64,000 bases of DNA from Prochlorococcus sp. HOT208_60m_813O14 (GTDB taxonomy: Bacteria; Cyanobacteriota; Cyanobacteriia; PCC-6307; Cyanobiaceae). The DNA lies in assembly GCA_002025945.1 (NCBI GenBank), contig MWOO01000021.1, positions 1-64,000 of the forward strand. Direction: 5' to 3'. Below the pieces are notes generated by a model. The model was given only the letters and a program-made list of their open reading frames with translations. It was not told the origin of the DNA and did no database searches. Positions 9,222 through 17,249 of the stretch are shown here, in pieces (position 1 is the stretch's first letter; every line of letters starts with the position of its first letter). The position numbers and the translations under genes are program-made.

Positions 9222-10831
9222 CAATATCAATTGATCCACAAAAAACTAATAATGAAAGTCTTCAACCTAAAGGCTGGCTTAGATACTTTAGTTTTAGCCT
9301 AGATCATAAAGTAATTGGGATACAATACTTGGTTTGTGGTTTTCTCTTCTATTTAATAGGAGGAACCTTAGCGAGCGCTATAAGAATTGAACTAGCCAGT
9401 CCAATGTCTGATTTCATGCCAAGAGATGTTTATAACCAAGTTTTAACTTTACACGGAACAATAATGATATTCCTTTGGATAGTGCCAGTAGTTAACGGTG
9501 CTTTTGGAAATTATTTAATTCCATTTTATGTAGGCGCGAGAGATATGGCTTTCCCAAGATTAAATGCCGTAGCTTTTTGGTTAATTCCTCCTTCAGGTTT
9601 GATGTTGGTAGCAAGCTATTTTGTTGAGGGTGCTGCTCAGGCTGGATGGACGGCTTATCCACCGTTAAGCATAACTACTCCTCAATCTGGACAAATTATT
9701 TGGATTCTGAGCGTACTATTACTTGGAGGCAGTTCTATATTTGGTGGCATAAACTTTATAGCGACCATTATCAAATTAAGAAGGCCAGGATTAAAACTTA
9801 TGCAATTGCCAATGTATTGTTGGGCAATGCTTGGAACAAGTCTATTAGTTGTTTTGTCAACTCCTGTTTTAGCAGGCACTTTAATTCTACTTAGCTTCGA
9901 TATCATCGCTAATACAGGGTTTTTCAATCCTGTTTTAGGTGGCAATGTCGTAGTTTATCAGCATTTATTTTGGTTTTATTCTCATCCAGCTGTATACATT
10001 ATGGTCCTTCCCGCCTTTGGTTTAGTAAGTGAAATACTTCCTATACATGCTAGAAAACCACTTTTTGGATATACAACAATGGTTTTTTCAATAATGGGGA
10101 TAGTAGTTTTAGGTTTAGTTGTTTGGGCGCATCACATGTTTACAAGTGGAACACCCCCTTGGATGAGATTGTTCTTTACAATTGCCACAGCATTTATTGC
10201 TGTTCCAACAGGTATAAAATTTTTTAATTGGGTTGCAACATTATGGGGAGGTAAAATTTCCATCAATAGTGCAATGTTATTTTCTTGCGGATTTATTATA
10301 AATTTTGTTTTTGGAGGTATTACAGGAGTTGCTTTGGCACAGGTACCTTTCGATATTCATGTACATGATACATATTTCGTTGTTGCCCATTTTCATTACA
10401 TAGTTTATGGAGGGACTGTTTTTATTATTTTCTCTTCAATTTATCATTGGTTCCCCAAAGTAACTGGGAAAATGCTCAATGAAAAATTAGGAATTTTACA
10501 TTTTATCATTACCTTTATTGGATTTAACTTGTGCTTTGCTCCTCAACATTGGCTTGGTTTAAATGGAATGCCAAGAAGAGTTGCAGAATATGATCCTCAA
10601 TTCCAGTTCGTTAATCAAATTAGTAGCCTTGGAGCTCTTTTGATGGCTATTAGTACAATTCCTTTTTTAATTAATGTATTTCTTAGTGTGCGAAATGGAA
10701 AAGATGCTGGAGATAACCCTTGGAATGCTCTTACACCTGAATGGTTAACATCTTCTCCACCTCCAATTGAAAATTGGGAAGGAGAAGCTCCATTAGTTGA
10801 AGAACCTTATGGTTATGGTAAAAATTTCTGA
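9218..10831 (+). CDS. ctaD: cytochrome c oxidase subunit I
   Basis: The heme a / heme a3-CuB catalytic subunit, 537 residues, twelve helices. CuB and heme ligands are visible: His in LTLHGTIM, the cross-linked His/Tyr region YSHPAVY (His256), WAHHMF, and HDTYFVVAHFHY. Where many oxidases have a Glu (HPEVY), this one reads YSHPAVY, which marks the A2 class of heme-copper oxidases, in which the YS pair replaces that glutamate. It is translationally coupled to ctaC and followed 16 bases later by ctaE. Confidence 0.97.
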   Translation: MTISIDPQKTNNESLQPKGWLRYFSFSLDHKVIGIQYLVCGFLFYLIGGTLASAIRIELASPMSDFMPRDVYNQVLTLHGTIMIFLWIVPVVNGAFGNYLIPFYVGARDMAFPRLNAVAFWLIPPSGLMLVASYFVEGAAQAGWTAYPPLSITTPQSGQIIWILSVLLLGGSSIFGGINFIATIIKLRRPGLKLMQLPMYCWAMLGTSLLVVLSTPVLAGTLILLSFDIIANTGFFNPVLGGNVVVYQHLFWFYSHPAVYIMVLPAFGLVSEILPIHARKPLFGYTTMVFSIMGIVVLGLVVWAHHMFTSGTPPWMRLFFTIATAFIAVPTGIKFFNWVATLWGGKISINSAMLFSCGFIINFVFGGITGVALAQVPFDIHVHDTYFVVAHFHYIVYGGTVFIIFSSIYHWFPKVTGKMLNEKLGILHFIITFIGFNLCFAPQHWLGLNGMPRRVAEYDPQFQFVNQISSLGALLMAISTIPFLINVFLSVRNGKDAGDNPWNALTPEWLTSSPPPIENWEGEAPLVEEPYGYGKNF

Positions 10832-10847
10832 ACTAAAATAAAAAAAT

Positions 10848-11450
10848 ATGACAACTCTAGATAGCTCAAAAGAAATTCAAAAAAATAATTCTGAAGTTAA
10901 CGAAACACATGAAGACTTCAGAATGTTTGGTCTTATAACTTTCCTAATTGCAGACGGAATGACTTTTGCTGGATTTTTTGCTGCATATTTAACTTATAAA
11001 GCAGTAAATCCATTACCTGATGGTGCTATTTATGAATTAGAACTACCAATACCTACACTCAATACAATTTTGTTACTTGTTAGTAGTGCAACTTTCCACA
11101 AAGCAGGCAAAGCACTTTTAAAAGATAAAAACTCTGAATCCCAAAAATGGTTATTTTTTACTGCTTTTCTTGGAATTATTTTTTTAATATGTCAATTATT
11201 TGAATATTTTCATTTGCCTTTTGGATTAACCGATAATTTATTTGCAAGTACTTTTTATGCTCTTACTGGTTTTCATGGATTACATGTCACTTTAGGCACT
11301 TTAATGATTTTAATTATTGCTTGGCAATCGAGAATCAAGGGCGGAAGATTAACTAGTCAAAATATGTTCCCCTTGGAAGCTGTTGAATTGTACTGGCATT
11401 TTGTAGATGGAATATGGGTTATTTTATTTATTATTTTATATCTTTTATAA
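10848..11450 (+). CDS. ctaE: cytochrome c oxidase subunit III
   Basis: The 200-residue subunit III has five membrane helices, the usual number for bacterial forms that lack the first two helices of the mitochondrial type. The conserved segments GFHGLHVTLGT and the terminal YWHFVDGIWVILF are present. It completes the ctaC-ctaD-ctaE operon and starts 16 bases after ctaD. In picocyanobacteria the enzyme acts as a respiratory sink for thylakoid electrons. Confidence 0.95.
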   Translation: MTTLDSSKEIQKNNSEVNETHEDFRMFGLITFLIADGMTFAGFFAAYLTYKAVNPLPDGAIYELELPIPTLNTILLLVSSATFHKAGKALLKDKNSESQKWLFFTAFLGIIFLICQLFEYFHLPFGLTDNLFASTFYALTGFHGLHVTLGTLMILIIAWQSRIKGGRLTSQNMFPLEAVELYWHFVDGIWVILFIILYLL

Positions 11451-11547
11451 AAAACTAAATTTAAAAAATTAAATATATTTTTTATTAATTTATATTGCCA
11501 CAGTTCTCCTTTTTAGTAAGAATATATAATTAGAAATTTGTCAGATA

Positions 11548-11901
11548 ATGCTAGAAGGAAAAGAACTTCTTGAAAAAGCAAAATTATTAAGTAAAAAATC
11601 TGAAGATGAAATAGCAAGAGGTTGTGGGTACGTAGGTCCTAGTGGAAGAATCTTAAGAAAAAGTTTTTATAGGGCCCTTATTGAAGCTAAGGGTTACAAA
11701 ATAGGAAATGGTCGTCAGGGGAAGAATGGTAATAGAGCTTCAAGAGGTAGGCAGACAGAATTCAAAACTAAAGTTCATGGCAATGGGAACCTATTAATTG
11801 GTCATGCCTACACCAAAAAATTAGGTCTAGAACCTGGACAGGAATTTAAAATCGATCTTAAAAAAGAATCAAAAACAATTTATCTGATTCCATTAAATTA
11901 A
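11548..11901 (+). CDS. cyanobacterial AbrB-type transcriptional regulator
   Basis: The 117-residue protein matches the cyAbrB family: an N-terminal helical piece (LEGKELLEKAKLLSKKSEDEIARGCGY) and a C-terminal AbrB-like DNA-binding fold ending LGLEPGQEFKIDL. Members (Sll0359/Sll0822 in Synechocystis) tune nitrogen, carbon and hydrogenase genes and bind DNA with modest specificity. In cyAbrB proteins the AbrB domain lies at the C-terminus, unlike Bacillus AbrB, and that is the arrangement here. The gene is monocistronic by spacing and converges on ribE with 9 bases between the stops. Confidence 0.85.
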   Translation: MLEGKELLEKAKLLSKKSEDEIARGCGYVGPSGRILRKSFYRALIEAKGYKIGNGRQGKNGNRASRGRQTEFKTKVHGNGNLLIGHAYTKKLGLEPGQEFKIDLKKESKTIYLIPLN

Positions 11902-11910
11902 AAATATATT

Positions 11911-12564
11911 TTACCACCCGTTTTCTTTAAGCCACTCGGAAGAAATATTATTTGAAGATAAATCTTGATTACTATTTTTATTAAATAAAAGTAATTTCTC
12001 TACATATTTAATTAGTGCATCTGCCTCAAGGTTTACGCTGTCACCGATACTTAATTTATTCAGATTTGTGTTATGCCAAGTATGAGGAATTATCGCAATA
12101 GTAAATATTGCACCTTCCTGCTCATATTTTGCAATCGTAAGACTTATACCATTTACACAAATACTCCCCTTATTAACTACATATTTTGAAAAATTATTAT
12201 TTTTCCACTTTATTGATAAGAGCCAAGATTTTTCTAATTTTTCTATATTCGCAACTGTTCCAAGGCCATCAACATGTCCGCTGACTATATGCCCTCCTAG
12301 ACGGTCAGACACCCTAAGAGCTGGCTCCAAATTAACAATCTGATTCAGGTTCGACTTTACTCCTAAAGTTGTTTTTTTTAATGTCTCCTCACTAACATCA
12401 ACAGTAAATTTATTTTGAAAAATCTCTTTAACTGTCAAACAAATTCCATCAACAGCTATGCTGTCACCGATTGCCATATCAAATAAATTATCTAGAATTT
12501 CAATTTCTAAAATATTTTTTTCTTTTCTTAGTTTTCCAACTGATTGAATTATTCCTGTAAACAT
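11911..12564 (-). CDS. ribE: riboflavin synthase, alpha chain
   Basis: It dismutates two 6,7-dimethyl-8-ribityllumazines to riboflavin. The protein is an internal duplication of two lumazine-binding barrels: first MFTGIIQSVG...GDSIAVDGICLTV, second GHIVSGHVDGLG...KGSICVNGISLTI, with IPHTWHNTNL near the end of the second. Length 217 is normal. The start is fixed by the invariant MFTGII. The gene is divergent from the aldo/keto reductase gene; the shared 112-base gap holds an HLR1-like repeat. Confidence 0.95.
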   Translation of the reverse strand: MFTGIIQSVGKLRKEKNILEIEILDNLFDMAIGDSIAVDGICLTVKEIFQNKFTVDVSEETLKKTTLGVKSNLNQIVNLEPALRVSDRLGGHIVSGHVDGLGTVANIEKLEKSWLLSIKWKNNNFSKYVVNKGSICVNGISLTIAKYEQEGAIFTIAIIPHTWHNTNLNKLSIGDSVNLEADALIKYVEKLLLFNKNSNQDLSSNNISSEWLKENGW

Positions 12565-12598
12565 AGATTTAAGAAAAATATTTTTGCAAAATTTTGTA

Positions 12599-12616
12599 TT
12601 TACTTTAATTTACTTT
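12599..12616 (+). promoter_or_regulatory. HLR1-like direct repeat (possible RpaB site)
   Basis: TTTACTTT-AA-TTTACTTT: two identical octamers spaced by two bases. The spacing and first five bases match the high-light regulatory element HLR1 ((G/T)TTACA(T/A)(T/A), N2, repeat), but position six of each half is T, not A. HLR1 is bound by RpaB, the partner of NblS, which is encoded in this window. It lies between divergent ribE and the aldo/keto reductase gene. Confidence 0.3.
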
Positions 12617-12676
12617 AAATGATTTTCAACTATAAATAAATTAAAGGGTAAATAAAAAGAAATTGATCATATTTAG

Positions 12677-13819
12677 ATGATTAATAATTCACAAAAAAGA
12701 TCATTTGGTAGAGGGGCAAAAGTGAGCTTATTCACTTTAGGGACAATGCGAGCAACTGAAAGTCTCGAAAAAATGTATAGCATAATAAAAAATGCATATT
12801 ATGTAGGAATTAACCACATAGAAACAGCATCCTCTTATGGTGAGGCTGAATCACTTATTGGAAATTCAATAAAAAAATTAGCAATAGAAGAGAATATAAA
12901 AGAAAATAATTGGGTGATTACTTCCAAAGTTTTACCAAAGGGTAATTTTGACTTTTTAAAAAATAATTTTAAAAAGTCTCTTAAAAATTTAAATCGCGAT
13001 AAAATTAATAATCTTGCAATTCACGGACTCAACTTAAAAGAACATCTAGATTGGGTTCTTGCTGGAGAGGGTAAGAAATTCATATCTTGGATCCTTGAGA
13101 AGAAACTAGTTGATCAAGTCGGTTTTAGTTCTCATGGAAGTTATTCACTAATTAAAGATGCAATTAACTGTGAAGTTTTTACTTTTTGTAGTCTTCATTT
13201 ACATTATTTAGATCAATCTAAGATTGCTTTAGCAGAGGAAGCTATAAAAAAAGGTATGGGAGTTTTAGCGATATCACCTGCAGATAAAGGCGGTAGATTG
13301 TATTCTCCAAGTGATATTTTGATAGAGGCCTCTAAGCCTTTTCATCCATTAGAATTAGCGTATCGATTTCTGCTGGCAAAAGGCATTACAACTTTATCCT
13401 TGGGGGCGACAAACAAAAAAGATTTTGAATTCGCGCATAAACTTAGAAACTCATTCGAGAAGCTTACAACACTTGAAAAAAGCGCCCTTAATAAAATTGA
13501 GGAAGTTTCTAATGAAAGATTAAACTCAACCAAATGTGAACAATGTAGATCTTGTCTTCCATGTCCAAATGAAGTGCCTATTCCAGAAATACTGCGTTTA
13601 AGAAATATATCTGTTGGTTATGGCCAATTAGAATTTTCAAAAGAAAGATACAATTTAATAGGAAAAGCTGGCCACTGGTGGGAGGAAAAAAATTCCTCAT
13701 TTTGTCAAGAATGTAATGAATGTGTTCCTAAATGTCCTAGTAAATTAGATATACCAAATTTATTAAAGGAAACTCATAACTTATTAATTGAAAATCCTAC
13801 AAAAAGATTATGGGGATAA
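12677..13819 (+). CDS. aldo/keto reductase with C-terminal double 4Fe-4S domain
   Basis: A predicted oxidoreductase of the COG1453 type, 380 residues. The N-terminal two-thirds is an AKR barrel: NHIETASSYGEAE contains the catalytic Tyr, ITSKV the Lys and LAIHGLN the His, but the usual catalytic Asp (DTA) is Glu. The C-terminus carries two ferredoxin-like clusters, CEQCRSCLPCP and CQECNECVPKCP; the first has one residue fewer than the standard CxxCxxCxxxCP. The combination implies an electron-transfer reductase rather than a sugar reductase; the substrate is unknown. It overlaps the convergent lipoprotein gene by 12 bases. Confidence 0.85.
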   Translation: MINNSQKRSFGRGAKVSLFTLGTMRATESLEKMYSIIKNAYYVGINHIETASSYGEAESLIGNSIKKLAIEENIKENNWVITSKVLPKGNFDFLKNNFKKSLKNLNRDKINNLAIHGLNLKEHLDWVLAGEGKKFISWILEKKLVDQVGFSSHGSYSLIKDAINCEVFTFCSLHLHYLDQSKIALAEEAIKKGMGVLAISPADKGGRLYSPSDILIEASKPFHPLELAYRFLLAKGITTLSLGATNKKDFEFAHKLRNSFEKLTTLEKSALNKIEEVSNERLNSTKCEQCRSCLPCPNEVPIPEILRLRNISVGYGQLEFSKERYNLIGKAGHWWEEKNSSFCQECNECVPKCPSKLDIPNLLKETHNLLIENPTKRLWG

Positions 13820-14809
13820 GGACTCATTCCAGATATTTTTAAGATTAATTTTTTGTTCATTTGTTAAGTTAGGGAAAGACCAACTATTTTCCCAACATTT
13901 CTCAGAAGGTCCTGTGATGGGTAGTAGCATTTCAGTTTTATATTTACTTTGCAAATAATCACTATTGAATGGAAGATACCAACCCTGGCTTACTAATTTA
14001 TCTACTATTGATTTATTTTCTAGTGATTTAATCCATTTAATTAATATTGCATTATTTAGATTTGATCGACTAAGTATAAAATGCCACATCAAAGGTACGC
14101 CTTGGCTTGGGAAAACTAAAGAAAGCCTTGGATCTATTTTTAAATATTTTGAACAAAGACTATAAGGAAATATTGCGACAATAGCATCAGAATTAATCAA
14201 CCAGTTGAGCATATTTTTATCATCAAATAACATTGCTTGGCTTTTGAGTTTTTTTAAAGAATTAGATGAATTAATTTTTTGAGCAATTGACAATATTATT
14301 CTGGGACTTTGAGGAAAAATGATTTTTCCAGTTAATTTTTTGGAAAGAAGAAAATCCCAAGATGTTCTTGCTGAATTTATTAATTCTTTATTATTTTTAA
14401 TGATAACTGTATAGGGTACTACGCCAATAGGAAATAATTTACTCCTATGATTTTTATTAAAGTTTCCTAAAAAATCTATCGATCTCTTATCCAAATTTTC
14501 GAACAGTGTATTTTCATTTATTTTTTCAAATTCTGAAAAATCTATACTAGAAATCCATCCATCATTTATTAAAGTAAAATCAGAATTTAAAATTGTGTTC
14601 CTATTTTTTTGTAGCCGAATATTTTCAAAATTAATTTTTTCTTGCTTCCAATCTTTTGGAATCGTATCTTTAAAGGATTCTGGATAAAAAGAATTTTGTA
14701 ATGCAATTTTTACTTTATTAGGTAGATTACTGCAAGAGTTTAAGAAAAATAAAATCGAAAGCTTACCACAATTTAAAAATTCTCTTCTGGTTGGAAATTT
14801 TGAAAACAT
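13808..14809 (-). CDS. putative solute-binding-like lipoprotein with twin-arginine signal
   Basis: The 333-residue protein starts with a twin-Arg motif TRREFL (7-12) followed by a hydrophobic run and a lipobox-like FLNSC (Cys26). This suggests Tat export and lipid anchoring. The rest resembles family-1 extracellular solute-binding proteins (polyamine/iron type): DGWISSIDFSEF, a VPYTVIIKNNKEL hinge-like strand and LPITGPSEKCWENSW near the end. No transporter permease or ATPase of that class is adjacent. The gene precedes the CobT-like gene's end by a single base on the same strand, so it is likely co-transcribed downstream of it. The ligand is unknown. Confidence 0.6.
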   Translation of the reverse strand: MFSKFPTRREFLNCGKLSILFFLNSCSNLPNKVKIALQNSFYPESFKDTIPKDWKQEKINFENIRLQKNRNTILNSDFTLINDGWISSIDFSEFEKINENTLFENLDKRSIDFLGNFNKNHRSKLFPIGVVPYTVIIKNNKELINSARTSWDFLLSKKLTGKIIFPQSPRIILSIAQKINSSNSLKKLKSQAMLFDDKNMLNWLINSDAIVAIFPYSLCSKYLKIDPRLSLVFPSQGVPLMWHFILSRSNLNNAILIKWIKSLENKSIVDKLVSQGWYLPFNSDYLQSKYKTEMLLPITGPSEKCWENSWSFPNLTNEQKINLKNIWNESLSP

Positions 14810-15967
14810 TCAGCAATCCTTCTCTAAAGAAATTTGACCTAGGCCCTTCATCATTTCCAGATTTTGTTGACACAATGAAACTATTTCTTCATTTTTAAAT
14901 CCATCTAAGAAAGCAAGCAATGATATTCCACCAGCACCTACACCCTCTTTTACATGACCTAATTCATAATCCTTCAATTCTTTGTATTTTGAAGATTTGA
15001 AATTTAAAGGACTGGCTAAACCTATTAATTTGACATTATATTTTTCATTAATTAGATTTACTAAATCATTTAGAGAATTATCTTTCACAAGCCACCCAGT
15101 TGTCGCAATAAAAACATCTTCAATAAATTCATCTTTATTTTTTTCATCTAAAAATTCTAATACAAGCAAAATGATCGCTAACATCTGACTTCCTCCAGAC
15201 AAAATTACAGGTTGTTTTGCTAACCTAGCACCAATTAGAAGACCCATTGAGAAAGCTTGGAAGGGATCACCTACCGCCGCGACAACATCAAAAGAGTCGA
15301 AATCAGCCTTGAAATTTGCATTGATAAGTCCTCTTTCAACTACTTGTCTTCTTAATTCTCTTGGAGCGTTAAATAAACTACTCCCTACTAAATTAGATAC
15401 CTGCAAACCAAAAGCTTCCATTACTGCCTGAGCAGTTGTGGTACCCCCCGGTACAGATTCAGAAATTAAAACTGGTTGTTTTAAAGATTTTCCTATCGCA
15501 AGACCTTTTTTATAGAGTTTTAAAACTCTTCCTTTGGTCATCGATTTACCAGTAGTAAGACAATTTGATGGGCCCAAATTTCTATCTTCTACAACCAAAT
15601 GATTAAAATAAGGCTTTGCTCCTATTCCCAGAGGAACAATAACTGGACAAATATTTATAAGCTTTGAACAAACATGACTGATCAGGGCAGGAGTTACTCC
15701 TGCATTGAGAAGAGGCAATTTATATTTATGATCTTTTGAAGCACCTTCAAGCAAAAATTCGGCATCTGCGAGCGCAGTTATTCTCCTTGATTTTGCATTA
15801 ATACCTGCTGCGGAAATTCCTGGAATTTGAGATGTATTAGTGCCAGCAATTATAAGAAATATTTTTAAATTTTTAATATTCTTTTTCAGTATTTCTATCT
15901 TATTAAGTTGTCTTTTTTTATTGGATTCATTACCAAAAAAATTTATCCCTAATTCTGTACTGTACAT
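14810..15967 (-). CDS. CobT-like nicotinate-nucleotide phosphoribosyltransferase (UPF0284)
   Basis: A 385-residue member of the cyanobacterial/archaeal CobT-like group (UPF0284, TIGR00303), distinct from enterobacterial CobT. Seen: FLIIAGTNTSQIPGIS, LLNAGVTPALISHV, the SVPGGTTTAQAVMEA loop and ILSGGSQMLAIILL, typical glycine-rich phosphoribosyl-transfer segments. The proposed role is activating the lower base of the cobalamin nucleotide loop. Prochlorococcus is thought to make pseudocobalamin, so the base may be adenine; that is inference. It is flanked on the same strand by a DUF2232 membrane protein (upstream) and the lipoprotein. Confidence 0.8.
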   Translation of the reverse strand: MYSTELGINFFGNESNKKRQLNKIEILKKNIKNLKIFLIIAGTNTSQIPGISAAGINAKSRRITALADAEFLLEGASKDHKYKLPLLNAGVTPALISHVCSKLINICPVIVPLGIGAKPYFNHLVVEDRNLGPSNCLTTGKSMTKGRVLKLYKKGLAIGKSLKQPVLISESVPGGTTTAQAVMEAFGLQVSNLVGSSLFNAPRELRRQVVERGLINANFKADFDSFDVVAAVGDPFQAFSMGLLIGARLAKQPVILSGGSQMLAIILLVLEFLDEKNKDEFIEDVFIATTGWLVKDNSLNDLVNLINEKYNVKLIGLASPLNFKSSKYKELKDYELGHVKEGVGAGGISLLAFLDGFKNEEIVSLCQQNLEMMKGLGQISLEKDC

Positions 15968-15979
15968 TCTTACTTTTTT

Positions 15980-16618
15980 TTAATTATTAAAATCAACTAA
16001 GCTATTTAATAATCTTGGAGGATCTGGGATGATTAATTTAAATTTAGGAAACAGAGAATAGGCAACTACATGTACAGTCAAAACATAAACTATTTCTTGA
16101 AAAATAATTAATAAAATTGCACCTATTTGTATACTCAAAATTGAGGGATATAAAGGTAAATTAAATAATCCAATGAACTTTTCTATTAGGCCATAACTCG
16201 CTCTAGTAATTAACACCCAAAGATTATCTCCAACCAATGTAGATAATGCTATTACTCTTATTAAGAAGCCAAGGGTTCCAATAACAACTCCCCCAGTTAA
16301 ACTAAGTTTCCAACTCTTTTCTTTAAACCAACACCAACCTAACCAAAAAGCCAAGATCCCATAAGGAAATAAAAATAAAGTTCCTCTAACAGGACCCATA
16401 ATTATGAATAAAAGTAGAAATTGTATTAAAAGTCCTTCCAATGCAATTTTAGTTCCTCTTCTCAAGTGCAACAAGATGATTGGGAGAGGTAAAATCAACC
16501 TTAATAAAGCTCCCCCAATTGGCAGATAATATAATGCAACCCATAATAAAGACGAAAGAGATGCTAAATAAGAGGTCTCGACAATATTTAGTGCTTCAGT
16601 TTTTGTTGTTATTTTCAT
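15980..16618 (-). CDS. DUF2232-like integral membrane protein
   Basis: The 212-residue protein is almost entirely hydrophobic, with about six helices, and resembles DUF2232/S-component-like membrane proteins found next to the CobT-like gene in cyanobacteria. The N-terminus (ALNIVETSYLASLSSLLWVALYY) and the loop PLPIILLHLRRGTKIALEGLL fit that family. Such proteins are weakly similar to substrate-capture subunits of ECF vitamin transporters, so a vitamin-related role beside CobT is possible but unproven. It ends 12 bases before the CobT-like start. Confidence 0.7.
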   Translation of the reverse strand: MKITTKTEALNIVETSYLASLSSLLWVALYYLPIGGALLRLILPLPIILLHLRRGTKIALEGLLIQFLLLFIIMGPVRGTLFLFPYGILAFWLGWCWFKEKSWKLSLTGGVVIGTLGFLIRVIALSTLVGDNLWVLITRASYGLIEKFIGLFNLPLYPSILSIQIGAILLIIFQEIVYVLTVHVVAYSLFPKFKLIIPDPPRLLNSLVDFNN

Positions 16619-16638
16619 TTTTTGTTGAATATTTTTAA

Positions 16639-17241
16639 TTAATTTTTATACATACTTTTACTTTTTGAATCTAAGATACGTTCAATCTTTTCTATTTCAA
16701 AATTTACCTCAGAATTACTCAATATGGAACTCAACTCTTCAGTGGGATCTTTTGGATCTACATCTTTTAATATGAATATTATTTTATAAGATTGAAGCTC
16801 ATTTTTTCTTTTTTTTGAAAGATTCTTAATTTTTTTATTTTTTTTATCATCAAATTTTTTATTTTCTTTTTCTAAATTTATATCGTTTTTATTTTCAAGA
16901 ACATTTTTTGGCTTTTCTACTTTTTTAATTTTTTTATTTTTTTTATCATCAAATTTTTTATTTTCTTTTTCTAAATTTATATCGTTTTTATTTTCAAGAA
17001 CATTTTTTGGCTTTTCTACTTTTTTAATTTTTTTATTTTTTTTATCATCAAATTTTTTATTTTCTTTTTCTGAATTTATATCGTTTTTATTTAATAAGTT
17101 ATTTTGTAAATCTTCATTTTTGCTAATTTTTTCTAAATCATTAAAACTACTTTCAAGAAAATTTCCAATGCTCCCTCCAGAACATGATTGTAATAAAATT
17201 AAAAAAATTAATAAAAAAAATTCTTTTTTTTTAAAAATCAT
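16639..17241 (-). CDS. Lys/Asn-rich repeat lipoprotein, 200 aa, unknown function
   Basis: The protein has an N-terminal basic-hydrophobic signal (KKKEFFLLIFLILLQSC) with lipobox Cys20. A disordered-looking lysine/asparagine-rich middle is built from 33-residue repeats (two full copies at 51-83 and 84-116, and a partial third at 117-139). The C-terminus is a more ordered domain (SYKIIFILKDVDPKDPTEELSSIL...FEIEKIERI, about 152-190) that looks like an alpha/beta fold. The middle uses almost only A/T-ending codons. It lies between topA and the DUF2232 gene with gaps of 8 and 20 bases, so probably in the topA transcript. I know no function. Confidence 0.6.
   Translation of the reverse strand: MIFKKKEFFLLIFLILLQSCSGGSIGNFLESSFNDLEKISKNEDLQNNLLNKNDINSEKENKKFDDKKNKKIKKVEKPKNVLENKNDINLEKENKKFDDKKNKKIKKVEKPKNVLENKNDINLEKENKKFDDKKNKKIKNLSKKRKNELQSYKIIFILKDVDPKDPTEELSSILSNSEVNFEIEKIERILDSKSKSMYKN
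16825..17091 (-). repeat. 99-bp tandem repeats inside the lipoprotein gene
   Basis: Units of exactly 99 bases: the landmark TATCGTTTTTATT recurs at 16881, 16980 and 17079. Two complete copies and a 69-base partial copy encode NKNDINxEKENKKFDD...NVLE. The copies differ mainly at one residue (Ser versus Leu), so the expansion is recent and in frame. Confidence 0.92.
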
Positions 17242-17249
17242 ATTTTTTT

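Noticed and set aside
16801-17100. CRISPR array
   Set aside because: The 99-base repeats have no unique spacers, are in frame, and encode protein; no cas genes are in the window.
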